A stretch of 14,593 bases of DNA from an uncultured Erysipelotrichaceae bacterium (GCA_900317015.1 ONFH01000126.1:1-14593), one strand, 5' to 3'; positions 6,075 to 13,443 are shown, counted from the first letter of the stretch. Notes: generated by a model not told the origin, from the sequence alone. A program made the numbers and translations.

Positions 6075-6731
6075 TAATACGACTTTGTAGCCATCGTGAT
6101 CTGGATAAAGGATCGTTGTCTGATCGGTATGAAATTCTTTTTTTAGACGCTTAGAAAGATTATAGTTGCCAAAGTAATGAATTGGTAAAACATAATCCGT
6201 CTTTACACGTTTTAAAAATTCTTCAAGACCATACAGCCAGGCACCTTCGAGACGATCATCGACGACGACACAGGATAAATCAAAGTGTTCATTCGTGAGA
6301 TGACCAATTTCTTCAAGGTAATGATCTCTCTGCCAGTTATTGTCTTGATCGGGTTCACCGATCCAGTACCAGAAATGAAGATCGCCGGCAAAGTAAAGTG
6401 ATTTGCCTTCTGTGTGGATGACAAAGGCGACGCCCTGATCCGTTGAGAAGAGAGTATCGATCTCTACATCATCAATCGTGTAATGATGGTGAGGGGAGAC
6501 AGTCACATGGTCGTGATGTGTTTTGATATCATCGGATAAGATATACGTCTTATGAGGATGCTTGATGGAAAAGATCTTTGATGAATAATGATCATAATGT
6601 GCATGACTGGCGAAGATATAAAGCGGTTGATCTAAGTTGATATTGAGCGGACCTTCATAATAATCGAATAAGAGACTTTTATGTTCTAATTCAATGAGGA
6701 CACCGCTATGATGAATGAGTGTAACGTTCAT
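6072..6731 (-). CDS. Metallo-beta-lactamase-fold metal-dependent hydrolase
   Basis: This 219-residue cytoplasmic protein of the MBL-fold superfamily resembles the UlaG-like, Zn-dependent hydrolases. HHSGVLIE at the N-terminus is typical of this group. The metal motif HxHxDH is SHAHYDHYS (His43, His45, Asp47, His48), followed by AGDLHFW (Asp117) and a terminal PIHYFGN (His185). The substrate cannot be read from the sequence; relatives act on phosphodiesters, lactones or phospholipids. The gene lies 27 bases downstream of yebC on the same strand, across a terminator hairpin. I see no Shine-Dalgarno sequence before its ATG: the preceding bases are the terminator's T-run, then ATAACG. The N-terminal motif so near Met1 argues against a later start. 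Expression probably depends on readthrough or an unseen promoter. Confidence 0.85.
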   Translation of the reverse strand: MNVTLIHHSGVLIELEHKSLLFDYYEGPLNINLDQPLYIFASHAHYDHYSSKIFSIKHPHKTYILSDDIKTHHDHVTVSPHHHYTIDDVEIDTLFSTDQGVAFVIHTEGKSLYFAGDLHFWYWIGEPDQDNNWQRDHYLEEIGHLTNEHFDLSCVVVDDRLEGAWLYGLEEFLKRVKTDYVLPIHYFGNYNLSKRLKKEFHTDQTTILYPDHDGYKVVL

Positions 6732-6734
6732 CGT

Positions 6735-6766
6735 TATAAAAAAAGAATAACCCGAGGGTTATTCTT
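6735..6766 (-). terminator. yebC terminator, overlapping its stop codon
   Basis: On the minus strand, AAGAATAACC (complement of 6757-6766), loop CTCG, and GGTTATTCTT (complement of 6743-6752) form a perfect 10-bp stem followed by a run of seven T. The yebC TAA (6759-6761) lies in the first arm. The T-run ends a few bases before the MBL start codon, so any MBL transcript from the yebC promoter must read through it. Confidence 0.85.
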
Positions 6767-7499
6767 CTTCTCCATCTGAATAGTTAGAAACATTATGATA
6801 AACCTGGTCAACGTCTTCGCAGTCATTTAATAAGTTCATTAATCTTTCGAACATTGTCATGTCTTCGCCTTCAAGTTCAACTGTTTCAGTAGGCTTTGTC
6901 TGGATCTCATCCACATCAAATTCTACATTTGGTAATTTTGCCTGAATTGCAACCTTGATGGCATTGTAGTCAGTAGGTTCACCAGTGATCTTGATTGAAC
7001 CATCGTCTAATGTTTCAAGATCCTTTGCATCAACTTCGCCTTCAATTAAGGCATCTAATGCTTCTTCTTCGTTCATTCCTTTGAACTGGATGACTGATTC
7101 TACATTATATAAGTAAGAGACTGAACCTTCAGCACCTAACTTAGAATGTGCTTTTGTGAATGCAGGACGTACCTGTGAGATCGTTCTGTTGACATTATCA
7201 GTTAAGCATTTCACGATCAATGTAGATCCGCCAGGGCCGAAACCTTCGAACTGTAATTCTTCATAGTTATCAGTTGCACCGTTCTTTACACGGTTAATAG
7301 CGTTATCAATAACGTGTCCAGGAACCTGGTCTTTTTTAGCTTTCGCGATGATAGCTCTTAAAGATAAGTTTGCATCTGGATCAGGACCACCTGACTTTGC
7401 TGCCTGATAAATTTCCTTACCATAGTAAGAATAGATTTTTGTTTTCTTAGCAGCAGTTGCAGCCATTGAGGCTTTACGTACTTCATGAGCTCTACCCAT
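6759..7499 (-). CDS. yebC: YebC/PmpR-family translation/regulatory protein
   Basis: This 246-residue cytoplasmic protein of the widespread YebC (TACO1-like) family is full length. The N-terminal MGRAHEVRK, then RAIIAKAKKDQVPGHVIDNAI, then FEGFGPGGSTLIVKCLTDN, are strongly conserved family stretches. The C-terminal acidic tail ends in DGEEE. Family members were first described as DNA-binding regulators (PmpR). More recent work on bacterial and mitochondrial members points to a role in translation, easing ribosome stalling at difficult sequences such as proline runs. I do not choose between the two. The start is ATG 7499, with the ribosome site GAGGAGG and a near-consensus promoter upstream. 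The gene leads a minus-strand unit with the MBL-fold hydrolase. Confidence 0.92.
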   Translation of the reverse strand: MGRAHEVRKASMAATAAKKTKIYSYYGKEIYQAAKSGGPDPDANLSLRAIIAKAKKDQVPGHVIDNAINRVKNGATDNYEELQFEGFGPGGSTLIVKCLTDNVNRTISQVRPAFTKAHSKLGAEGSVSYLYNVESVIQFKGMNEEEALDALIEGEVDAKDLETLDDGSIKITGEPTDYNAIKVAIQAKLPNVEFDVDEIQTKPTETVELEGEDMTMFERLMNLLNDCEDVDQVYHNVSNYSDGEEE

Positions 7500-7530
7500 T
7501 ATTAATTCCTCCTCGTAAAATTACTTGTTA

Positions 7531-7559
7531 ATTATATACAATATAGGCTACCATTTCAA
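7531..7559 (-). promoter_or_regulatory. Near-consensus sigma-A promoter of yebC
   Basis: On the minus strand TTGAAA (complement of 7554-7559), a 17-bp spacer and a perfect TATAAT (complement of 7531-7536) stand about 32 bases before the yebC start. This is one of the strongest promoters in the window. Confidence 0.8.
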
Positions 7560-7602
7560 TATTTTTATTATAAGAATAGATTCCTTACAAGGGCATTTTA
7601 TA

Positions 7603-7617
7603 AATTTCTAGGAAATT
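7603..7617. promoter_or_regulatory. Short inverted repeat before the lipoprotein gene
   Basis: The perfect 6-bp arms AATTTC (7603-7608) and GAAATT (7612-7617) are separated by TAG. It stands in the divergent yebC-lipoprotein intergenic region, next to a TATAAA (7599-7604) that could be a -10 box but lacks a -35. It may be an operator. At this AT content such a short repeat could also be chance. Confidence 0.25.
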
Positions 7618-7679
7618 CTTTTCCTTCTTTTTGACTGATCATGATAAGCTTGAAGGGATCAGAAATGGAGGTATGTCTC

Positions 7680-8405
7680 ATGAAGAAACTCATCATCATT
7701 TTCGTATCGCTTGTCCTTGCTGGATGTACACAAAAGACGATTACATCTCAGACAAAAAAGAAAGCTTCTCATAAAGTCACCGTTGTCCTTGTGACAAAGA
7801 GAGAGGATCACAACGGTCGTACAGATACCTTTGAATATAATAAGAAGGGTCGTTTAACCGCTTTACATTATAGCGCCTTAGCCAACTTTCAGCTGTCTTA
7901 TAAAAACAATGATCTTATAAAGATCAGTTATCAGACACTTATGGACGGGGAGAATCCTAAAATCCATGTGACGTCTACAAATGGTTTGTTAAAGAATCTG
8001 AGTTATAAGGAAAAAGGCATCCATTATTCGTATCATGCGACTTATATAAAAAAGAAAATAAAACGCATCATTTATAAAGAAGATGATCAGACGTCCATCA
8101 TCACTTATAAGTATAAGCAGGATCAGCTAATCAAGGCGGTAAAGACATCGGAAAATCATAAGATCGTTTATATTTATCATTATGATGACAAGCATAACTG
8201 CGATGGTGTGACGAGGAATGGCAAGAAAGACAACTATGCGTTAGGTTATGATCAAAACGGTGTACTTACGACATGTCGAACAAAAATCCATCACTATCAC
8301 TATACTTATAAGATGATCAAGGTCGATCAAACACTTGTTCCTTATATAGCTTTAGAGCATTTCTTAACATATGGTGATCAGCCACTTATGATTTTAGATG
8401 AATAG
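7680..8405 (+). CDS. Lipoprotein with YD-like beta repeats
   Basis: From ATG 7680 (GGAGG eight bases upstream) it has 241 residues; the frame is open 39 bases further up, but that start would hide the signal peptide behind a polar leader. The type II signal peptide MKKLIIIFVSLVLAGC places the lipidated cysteine at residue 16. The mature part is rich in Lys, Tyr and His and made of short strands such as DTFEYNKKGRLTALHY, then FQLSYKNNDLIKISY, then YIYHYDDKHNCDG, then ALGYDQNGVLT. These resemble the Y-x-Y-D/N-x-x-G-x-L units of YD/RHS-type beta repeats. It is much too short to be an RHS toxin and has no toxin tip. It is probably a surface-anchored protein folding as a small beta sheet; its function is unknown. 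Confidence 0.7.
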   Translation: MKKLIIIFVSLVLAGCTQKTITSQTKKKASHKVTVVLVTKREDHNGRTDTFEYNKKGRLTALHYSALANFQLSYKNNDLIKISYQTLMDGENPKIHVTSTNGLLKNLSYKEKGIHYSYHATYIKKKIKRIIYKEDDQTSIITYKYKQDQLIKAVKTSENHKIVYIYHYDDKHNCDGVTRNGKKDNYALGYDQNGVLTTCRTKIHHYHYTYKMIKVDQTLVPYIALEHFLTYGDQPLMILDE

Positions 8406-8468
8406 TCATCAAATCAAAAATTCACGCAAATGAAAGAATAGGAATTGCTTATGATCCCGTTTCAGCAT

Positions 8469-8491
8469 AAACTTTTAATAAGGTTTTTATA
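8469..8491 (+). terminator. Weak terminator candidate after the lipoprotein gene
   Basis: A 7-bp stem AAACTTT (8469-8475) / AAGGTTT (8480-8486), with a TAAT loop and a T-rich tail, sits 63 bases past the stop. The stem is nearly all A-T and could fail, in which case the GNAT gene would be cotranscribed. Confidence 0.35.
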
Positions 8492-8518
8492 AAATTTAAA
8501 AGAAAGAGTTGTGAGAGA

Positions 8519-9004
8519 ATGAATCATTCATTTCGTTTTGCTAAAAGAGAAGATACAGCTTTAATCTTACAATTTATTAAAGACCTGGCCCAATATGAGA
8601 ATATGCTTGATCAGGTGGCTGCCGATGAAAACACACTTGAACATTGGATCTTTGATGAGAAGAAACTAGAAGTCGTCTTTGTTCTTGACGAAGAGGGAAA
8701 GGAAGCGGGCTTTGCTTTGTTCTTCTATACGTTTTCGACATTCTTAGGAAAGCCGGGTCTTTATATCGAGGATCTTTATGTGAAACCGGAGTATCGAGGA
8801 AGAGGCTATGGCAAAGGCTTGATCAAAAAGTTGGCTGCAATAGCAGTCGATAGAGGATGTGCGAGATTAGACTGGATGGTCTTGAACTGGAATCAGCCAA
8901 GCATTGCTTTTTATCAGTCACTTGGGGCAAAGCCAGTCGATGATTGGACCGTTTATCGTGTAAGTGGTCCGACGCTCAATGATCTGGCTACCTCTGAGAA
9001 ATAA
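8519..9004 (+). CDS. GNAT-family N-acetyltransferase, SSAT-like
   Basis: This 161-residue acetyl-CoA-dependent transferase resembles the diamine (spermidine/spermine or thialysine) acetyltransferase branch. The line GLYIEDLYVKPEYRGRGYGK contains the acetyl-CoA pyrophosphate loop RxxGxG at residues 93-98. The branch is suggested by GCARLDWMVLNWNQPSIAFY, then SLGAKP and WTVYRVSG, with Tyr132 as the usual general acid. The substrate is likely an amine on a small molecule such as a polyamine or lysine analogue; this is known of the family, not shown here. The start is ATG 8519, although the ribosome site (GAGAG) is weak. A strong terminator follows, so the gene ends its own unit. Confidence 0.88.
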   Translation: MNHSFRFAKREDTALILQFIKDLAQYENMLDQVAADENTLEHWIFDEKKLEVVFVLDEEGKEAGFALFFYTFSTFLGKPGLYIEDLYVKPEYRGRGYGKGLIKKLAAIAVDRGCARLDWMVLNWNQPSIAFYQSLGAKPVDDWTVYRVSGPTLNDLATSEK

Positions 9005-9018
9005 AATAATCATTCTAT

Positions 9019-9046
9019 GGCACTGACCTTAAGGTGAGTGCCTTTT
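9019..9046 (+). terminator. Terminator of the GNAT gene
   Basis: The stem GGCACT (9019-9024) / AGTGCC (9037-9042) contains an inner ACC/GGT pair set after a G-G mismatch, followed by TTTTCTCT. It is strong and well placed 15 bases after the stop. The bases CCTTTT/AAAAGG (9041-9056) could form a competing small hairpin. Confidence 0.8.
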
Positions 9047-9106
9047 CTCTAAAAGGAAAATTGATGGCTAAAAGAAAAAAGATTAGGTAATCAGAACGTT
9101 GTATGA

Positions 9107-9112
9107 TATAGT
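9107..9112 (+). promoter_or_regulatory. Extended -10 promoter of the flavoprotein operon
   Basis: TATAGT at 9107-9112 is preceded by TGA (TG at 9104-9105), an extended -10, about 18 bases before the start codon. TTAGGT about 18 bp upstream is a poor -35. The 5' leader would be very short, just including the GAGGTGA ribosome site. Confidence 0.45.
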
Positions 9113-9129
9113 GGGTGAGGTGATTTTTC

Positions 9130-10254
9130 ATGAATAAACTGATTATAATTGGGGCAGGCGCCTCTGGTGTCTATTTATCCTACTTAATCAAAAAAGCAGA
9201 ACCATCTCTTCAGGTGATCGTCTTAGAAGCAAACAAGACACCTTTGAAGAAGCTTTTAGCAACTGGGAATGGACGCTGTAATTTATCAAATCAGGATCTT
9301 GATCCTTCTCATTATGAGACAGACGCTAAAAATAAAGTCAAAGCGATCATTGATGACTTTGATATGGTCGAAGAGATGAAGAAGCTTGGCCTCTATACAA
9401 AATATTTAGGCAATCTTCTTTATCCAAGAAGTGAACAGGCCAAAAGTGTGATGTCGATCCTTTATAAGAGAGCAACACAAGCTGGTGTCGTATTCTTGTT
9501 TGAACAGAAAGTGATCGATATTGAAGCAGGTAATGGTTATATCATAAAAACAGACAAGCAGACATTCCATAGCGATGGCCTTGTTTTAGCTATGGGGACA
9601 AGAGCCGGTAGGCTTTCCAATGATTTCAATCGCTTAGACATCGTCAAGCATCTTCATTTGAAAGCTCGTCCTTATATGCAGATGCTCGTTCCAATGTTAA
9701 CAGATCCGCTCTATAAATCCTTAAAGGGTGTGAGAGTGAAGGGACACTTCACTCTGAAGAAGAAAGAGACCGTGCTTCATGAAGAAGATGGAGAAATGTT
9801 ATTTACAAACTATGGGGTCAGTGGGATCGCCATTATGCAATGTTCCCGCTATTATCAAAAGGGTGTCAGCTTACATTGTGATCTTGTTCCAGAATATTCC
9901 TATGAAGAATTAAAAGATATCATTTCACATCTTGATACATTAGAAGGGCTTTTACCAAGAGAACTTTGTGAATTGATTGAAAGAAAGAAACTAGATCCTT
10001 TAAAAACAATGAAAGATCTGACTTTTACGATCAAAGGATTAAGAGACAGAGAATTTGCCCAGGTAGAAAAGGGTGGTCTTTTAATGAGCAACTTTGATGA
10101 ACATTTAGAATCTTATCAATATCCTCATCTTTATGCTTGTGGGGAGATCTTAAATACGACCGGCGACTGTGGCGGATATAATTTACACTTTGCATTTGCA
10201 AGTGCCAAGGCCATTGCCAAAGGTCTAGAAAGGAGCAGCCATGTTAAGAATTAA
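9130..10254 (+). CDS. HI0933/BaiN-type FAD-dependent oxidoreductase
   Basis: This flavoprotein of the HI0933 family is currently often named BaiN/RdsA-like, after a member implicated in bile-acid metabolism. It has 374 residues, slightly short for the family's usual 400 or so. The FAD-binding Rossmann motif IIGAGASG (GxGxxG at 8-13) with Glu33 ends the second strand. The family signature TGNGRCNLSN is at 45-54. GLVLAMGTRAG is the second dinucleotide-contact strand, and the C-terminal YACGEILNTTGDCGGYNLHF closes the FAD site. The physiological substrate is unknown for most members, and I would not infer bile-acid activity from similarity alone. The ribosome site is GAGGTGA. The last 14 bases overlap the next flavoprotein gene, so the pair is cotranscribed and probably translationally coupled. 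Confidence 0.87.
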   Translation: MNKLIIIGAGASGVYLSYLIKKAEPSLQVIVLEANKTPLKKLLATGNGRCNLSNQDLDPSHYETDAKNKVKAIIDDFDMVEEMKKLGLYTKYLGNLLYPRSEQAKSVMSILYKRATQAGVVFLFEQKVIDIEAGNGYIIKTDKQTFHSDGLVLAMGTRAGRLSNDFNRLDIVKHLHLKARPYMQMLVPMLTDPLYKSLKGVRVKGHFTLKKKETVLHEEDGEMLFTNYGVSGIAIMQCSRYYQKGVSLHCDLVPEYSYEELKDIISHLDTLEGLLPRELCELIERKKLDPLKTMKDLTFTIKGLRDREFAQVEKGGLLMSNFDEHLESYQYPHLYACGEILNTTGDCGGYNLHFAFASAKAIAKGLERSSHVKN

Positions 10255-11797
10255 TAATATTAAACTGAGATTAAATGAAAATGACTATGCTGGTGCCATC
10301 TCATCTAAGATCAACGTTCCAAAACGTCAGATCCATGATGTCATTTTATTAAAACGTTCCATTGATGCCAGACATAAGCATGTCAATTATATTGCCTCTT
10401 TTGCATTCTCATGTGATCATGAAGATCGTGTCAAAAAGCGTCAGTCAAAAGTATTAAGCGTTTATATACCATATGTTTATGAATATCCAAAAAAGAGTGA
10501 TCAACGTGTCATTGTCGTAGGCAGTGGGCCAGCAGGTCTGTTCTGTGCTTATGTGCTTGCTTTAAGTGGCACAAAGGTCACTTTAATTGAACGAGGCAAG
10601 TGTGTCGAAGAACGTGTCAAAGATGTCGATGATCTTTTTGAAAAAGGAATCATCCATCCTGAAAGCAACATTGCCTTTGGTGAAGGCGGTGCAGGGACAT
10701 TCTCAGATGGTAAACTAACGACAGGTACTAAAAATAAACGTATTCGTTTCGTTTTAGAGACTTTTATCAAACATGGAGCTCCAGAAGAGATCGGCTATGA
10801 AGCCATGCCACATATTGGGACAGACCGTCTAAGAGGCGTTCTTATCTCAATGCGTAAGGATCTCATCGCTCATGGTGGAGATGTCCGCTTTGAAACAAAG
10901 TTCCGTGATTTTAAAGAAGAGGATGGAAAACATCTTGTCTTAGTCTCACATCAGGGACAAGAAGAATGGCTAGAGACGGATGCTCTTGTTTTAGCAATCG
11001 GTCATAGTGCACGTGATACGTATGAAGTTTTATCACATAAGTTGAATATGAGTCAGAAGGCATTTGCGGTCGGTGTGCGTATTGAACAGAAACAGGAAAA
11101 AATCAATGAGATCCAGTATAAAGCGGATGCTCATGATCCGCATTTAAAAGCAGCACCTTATAAATTAACCGCAAGAACATCTCAAGGTCGAGGTGTTTAT
11201 ACATTCTGTATGTGTCCAGGGGGCGTTGTCGTTCCTTCAACGGAAGAAGAAGGTCTCTTATGTATTAATGGGATGAGCTATTATGCCAGAGATAAAGAAA
11301 ATGCCAACAGTGCTGTTCTTGTCAATGTCAATACAGAAGACTTTGGCAGTGATGATGTTTTAGCTGGTGTGAAGTTCCAGAAAGAACTAGAAAAGAAGGC
11401 CTGGGCCCTTGGTGGCGGACATTTGAAAGCACCAGTTCAGCTTGTCGATGATTATATGAACAATGTCACAACGACAAAACTAGGCAAGATCACACCTTCT
11501 TATCGTCCAGGATATACTTTGGCAGATCTCAATAAAGTCTTTCCTGAATTCATAAATGAAAATCTCAAAGAAGGCCTACAGATCATGAATCATAAAATGC
11601 CAGGCTTTTATGATGAAGATACCGTGATCACAGCTGTTGAATCACGTTCATCAGCACCTGTTCGTATTGAACGTGACAAAGAGATGAAAGCATCAACATC
11701 ATGGATCTATCCAATTGGTGAAGGGGCAGGTTATGCCGGCGGCATCATGTCTTCTGCCGTTGATGGTATCATCTGTGCCGAAAAAATCTGCGAATAA
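10241..11797 (+). CDS. COG2509-type FAD-dependent dehydrogenase
   Basis: This 518-residue flavoprotein belongs to the uncharacterised COG2509 group. A small N-terminal domain (about 1-85) precedes the Rossmann motif VVGSGPAG (94-99 GSGPAG, Glu117 at the end of strand two). Then come the FAD-contacting stretch IAFGEGGAGTFSDGKLTTGT, a middle domain with FCMCPGGVVVPS, and the closing WIYPIGEGAGYAGGIMSSA. Members are common in anaerobic Firmicutes, and their substrate is unknown. The start ATG 10241 lies inside the preceding gene with the ribosome site AAAGGAG six bases upstream, giving a 14-base overlap. The two consecutive flavoproteins of different families may act on the same or linked substrates. 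I see no T-rich hairpin terminator directly after the stop. Confidence 0.87.
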   Translation: MLRINNIKLRLNENDYAGAISSKINVPKRQIHDVILLKRSIDARHKHVNYIASFAFSCDHEDRVKKRQSKVLSVYIPYVYEYPKKSDQRVIVVGSGPAGLFCAYVLALSGTKVTLIERGKCVEERVKDVDDLFEKGIIHPESNIAFGEGGAGTFSDGKLTTGTKNKRIRFVLETFIKHGAPEEIGYEAMPHIGTDRLRGVLISMRKDLIAHGGDVRFETKFRDFKEEDGKHLVLVSHQGQEEWLETDALVLAIGHSARDTYEVLSHKLNMSQKAFAVGVRIEQKQEKINEIQYKADAHDPHLKAAPYKLTARTSQGRGVYTFCMCPGGVVVPSTEEEGLLCINGMSYYARDKENANSAVLVNVNTEDFGSDDVLAGVKFQKELEKKAWALGGGHLKAPVQLVDDYMNNVTTTKLGKITPSYRPGYTLADLNKVFPEFINENLKEGLQIMNHKMPGFYDEDTVITAVESRSSAPVRIERDKEMKASTSWIYPIGEGAGYAGGIMSSAVDGIICAEKICE

Positions 11798-11822
11798 AAT
11801 ATGTTTAATTGATGTGATTTGA

Positions 11823-11861
11823 TTAAGAAAATATCCCATAATTTCTTAAGAAAAAATTAAG
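11823..11861 (+). promoter_or_regulatory. CiaR-like direct repeat upstream of the hydrolase promoter
   Basis: CTTAAG (11845-11850), five A bases, then ATTAAG (11856-11861) is an 11-bp-spaced hexamer direct repeat. It is close to the TTTAAG-N5-TTTAAG site of the streptococcal OmpR-type regulator CiaR and to the general layout of OmpR-family sites. It ends seven bases before the -35 box, an activator position. The first copy also lies in the palindrome TTTCTTAAGAAA (11842-11853). A third TTAAG copy begins at 11823, so TTAAGAAA (11823-11830) pairs with TTTCTTAA (11842-11849) as an inverted repeat. The regulator itself is not in this window. Confidence 0.5.
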
Positions 11862-11868
11862 AAGTATA

Positions 11869-11897
11869 TAGACAAGAGCTTGCACAATTGATATAAT
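11869..11897 (+). promoter_or_regulatory. Sigma-A promoter of the NlpC/P60 hydrolase gene
   Basis: TAGACA (11869-11874), a 17-bp spacer and a perfect TATAAT (11892-11897) form the promoter, with the start codon 23 bases past the -10 box. The -10 box sits inside an inverted repeat listed separately. Confidence 0.75.
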
Positions 11898-11901
11898 TGT
11901 G
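11883..11901. promoter_or_regulatory. Operator-like inverted repeat over the -10 box
   Basis: Perfect 7-bp arms CACAATT (11883-11889) and AATTGTG (11895-11901) surround five bases and cover the -10 hexamer. A protein bound here would block RNA polymerase, so it reads as a repressor site; alternatively it is partly chance symmetry around TATAAT. Confidence 0.4.
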
Positions 11902-11920
11902 GTCAAAGGAGAAATCAGCC

Positions 11921-13399
11921 ATGCAAAATAAAAAACCAAACCACACAATTCCATTATCGAAAAAGACAATGAAACGTTTGAAAAATAAGAAATTTCATAA
12001 ACGCGTTGTTATGACTTCTTTTGGCTGTATGGCTGTCATTGCGCTTGGCAGTTATTTTGCGGCTGATCGTGAAGCACCGACGATTAAAGAAACGACGAAG
12101 ACCGTTGCTTTTGGGACAAAGCTAAGTAAAAGCGATGTCGTCGTTCAGGATAATCGTGAAGATCGTAAAAACCTTGTCATTAAGATCGACAAGTCACAAT
12201 ATAATGCAAAGAAACTTGGGACTTATAAAGTAAAAGTCCAAGTGACTGATTCATTTAATAATACAACGAAGAAAACAATGAAGATCAACGTCGTTGATCG
12301 AGAATCACCAGTTGTGAAGGGCAATAAAACAAAGAATGGTGAAATTCTCGTTGAAGCCGGCGGATCTAATGATTTATCTCATTACCTGACCATCACTGAT
12401 AACGTAGATGGGAATCTTTTCAAGAAAGCAAAATTTTCAAAAACTCTTGATACAAAGAAAACAGGCTTACAAATTATTGATGTCGAAGTGCGTGATTCTT
12501 CTGGTAATGAAACACGTCAATCTTTAAAATTTAGAGTGATTGACTCACAGGCACCAACGATCCTTCATAAGTATACGACGAATGTCTTAAACTATGGTGA
12601 TACGCTTGACTATGCCAAGTATTTTACAGTGAATGATAACTATGATGAAAACTTAAAGATCGTCCCAATTGGTACAATAGATTCTAAAAAGATCGGTGAT
12701 CAGAAAGTCACGATCTCCGCTACCGATACAAGTGGTCAGACGACCAAAGAAGAAGTCACTTTTGAAGTGAAAGATATGACTGGTCCTAAGATCACCTTTA
12801 ATAAGGAAGTCACAGACAATAAGACAACTGTAGAATTAAATAAAGACTTTGATCCATTAAATCTTATTACTTCAGTCGAAGATAATAAGGATGGCACGTT
12901 AGATAAGAATAATGTTAAAGTTGATGGCAGTGTTGATACGAAAAAGACTGGGGATTATGATCTGACGTATACGATCAGTGATGAAGCTGGTAATAAGACA
13001 ACACAGAAAGTCACAGTTCATGTCTCTGATGAAGGCAGTGCAATGATCGCCTATGGTCAGAAGTACTTAAATGTCCCTTATGTCTTTGGCGGGACGACAC
13101 CTAGTGGTTTCGACTGTTCTGGCTTTACTGGCTGGGTCTACAAGAAATTTGGTAAGAGCCTGCCAAGAACAGCTGCCGCTCAGTATGATGCTACGACAAG
13201 AGTTGATCGTGATCAGTTACAGAAGGGCGATCTCGTCTTCTTCTCTAATACTTATAAACCTGGCATCTCTCATGTTGGAATCTATATTGGTGATAACAAG
13301 ATGATCGATGCTTCAGGTGATCATGTTCAGATCGATAGCTTAAGTGAAGGCTATTGGTCAGCCCATTACAGTGGTGCTGGTAGATATAAAGCAAAATAA
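11921..13399 (+). CDS. Membrane-anchored NlpC/P60 cell-wall hydrolase with four Ig-like domains
   Basis: This probable peptidoglycan endopeptidase acts outside the cell. From ATG 11921 (AAAGGAG nine bases upstream) it has 492 residues; a TTG at 11897 lies in the -10 box and cannot be the start. Order: a basic cytoplasmic head (1-29, many Lys), one hydrophobic segment (about 30-47) acting as signal anchor or signal peptide, four Ig-like repeats (about 52-130, 131-212, 213-289, 290-370), and the NlpC/P60 domain (about 373-490). Each Ig repeat has the bacterial Ig-like/DUF5011 look: VTDNxDGN-type loop, then KKTGxYxVTYxVTDxxGN. Catalytic Cys399 is in GFDCSGFTGW and His451 in SHVGIYIG. The third position, 12 residues on, is Asp463 where many relatives have His or Asn. 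The Ig array probably spaces the enzyme through the wall. The gene is monocistronic. Confidence 0.9.
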   Translation: MQNKKPNHTIPLSKKTMKRLKNKKFHKRVVMTSFGCMAVIALGSYFAADREAPTIKETTKTVAFGTKLSKSDVVVQDNREDRKNLVIKIDKSQYNAKKLGTYKVKVQVTDSFNNTTKKTMKINVVDRESPVVKGNKTKNGEILVEAGGSNDLSHYLTITDNVDGNLFKKAKFSKTLDTKKTGLQIIDVEVRDSSGNETRQSLKFRVIDSQAPTILHKYTTNVLNYGDTLDYAKYFTVNDNYDENLKIVPIGTIDSKKIGDQKVTISATDTSGQTTKEEVTFEVKDMTGPKITFNKEVTDNKTTVELNKDFDPLNLITSVEDNKDGTLDKNNVKVDGSVDTKKTGDYDLTYTISDEAGNKTTQKVTVHVSDEGSAMIAYGQKYLNVPYVFGGTTPSGFDCSGFTGWVYKKFGKSLPRTAAAQYDATTRVDRDQLQKGDLVFFSNTYKPGISHVGIYIGDNKMIDASGDHVQIDSLSEGYWSAHYSGAGRYKAK

Positions 13400-13406
13400 T
13401 GATTAA

Positions 13407-13443
13407 GGGCTAAGTGTATCAATGCATTTAGCTCTTTCGTTTT
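13407..13443 (+). terminator. Terminator of the hydrolase gene
   Basis: A 12-bp stem, GGGCTAAGTGTA (13407-13418) with TGCATTTAGCTC (13423-13434), has a TCAA loop and three G-U pairs, followed by TTTCGTTTT. It lies just past the stop codon. Confidence 0.8.

Noticed and set aside
8445..8470. Similarity between 8450-8466 and 13825-13841 (ATGAT-CCGTTTCAGC) as a dispersed repeat
   Set aside because: The match is short and imperfect, one copy lies in coding sequence, and nothing flanking is shared.
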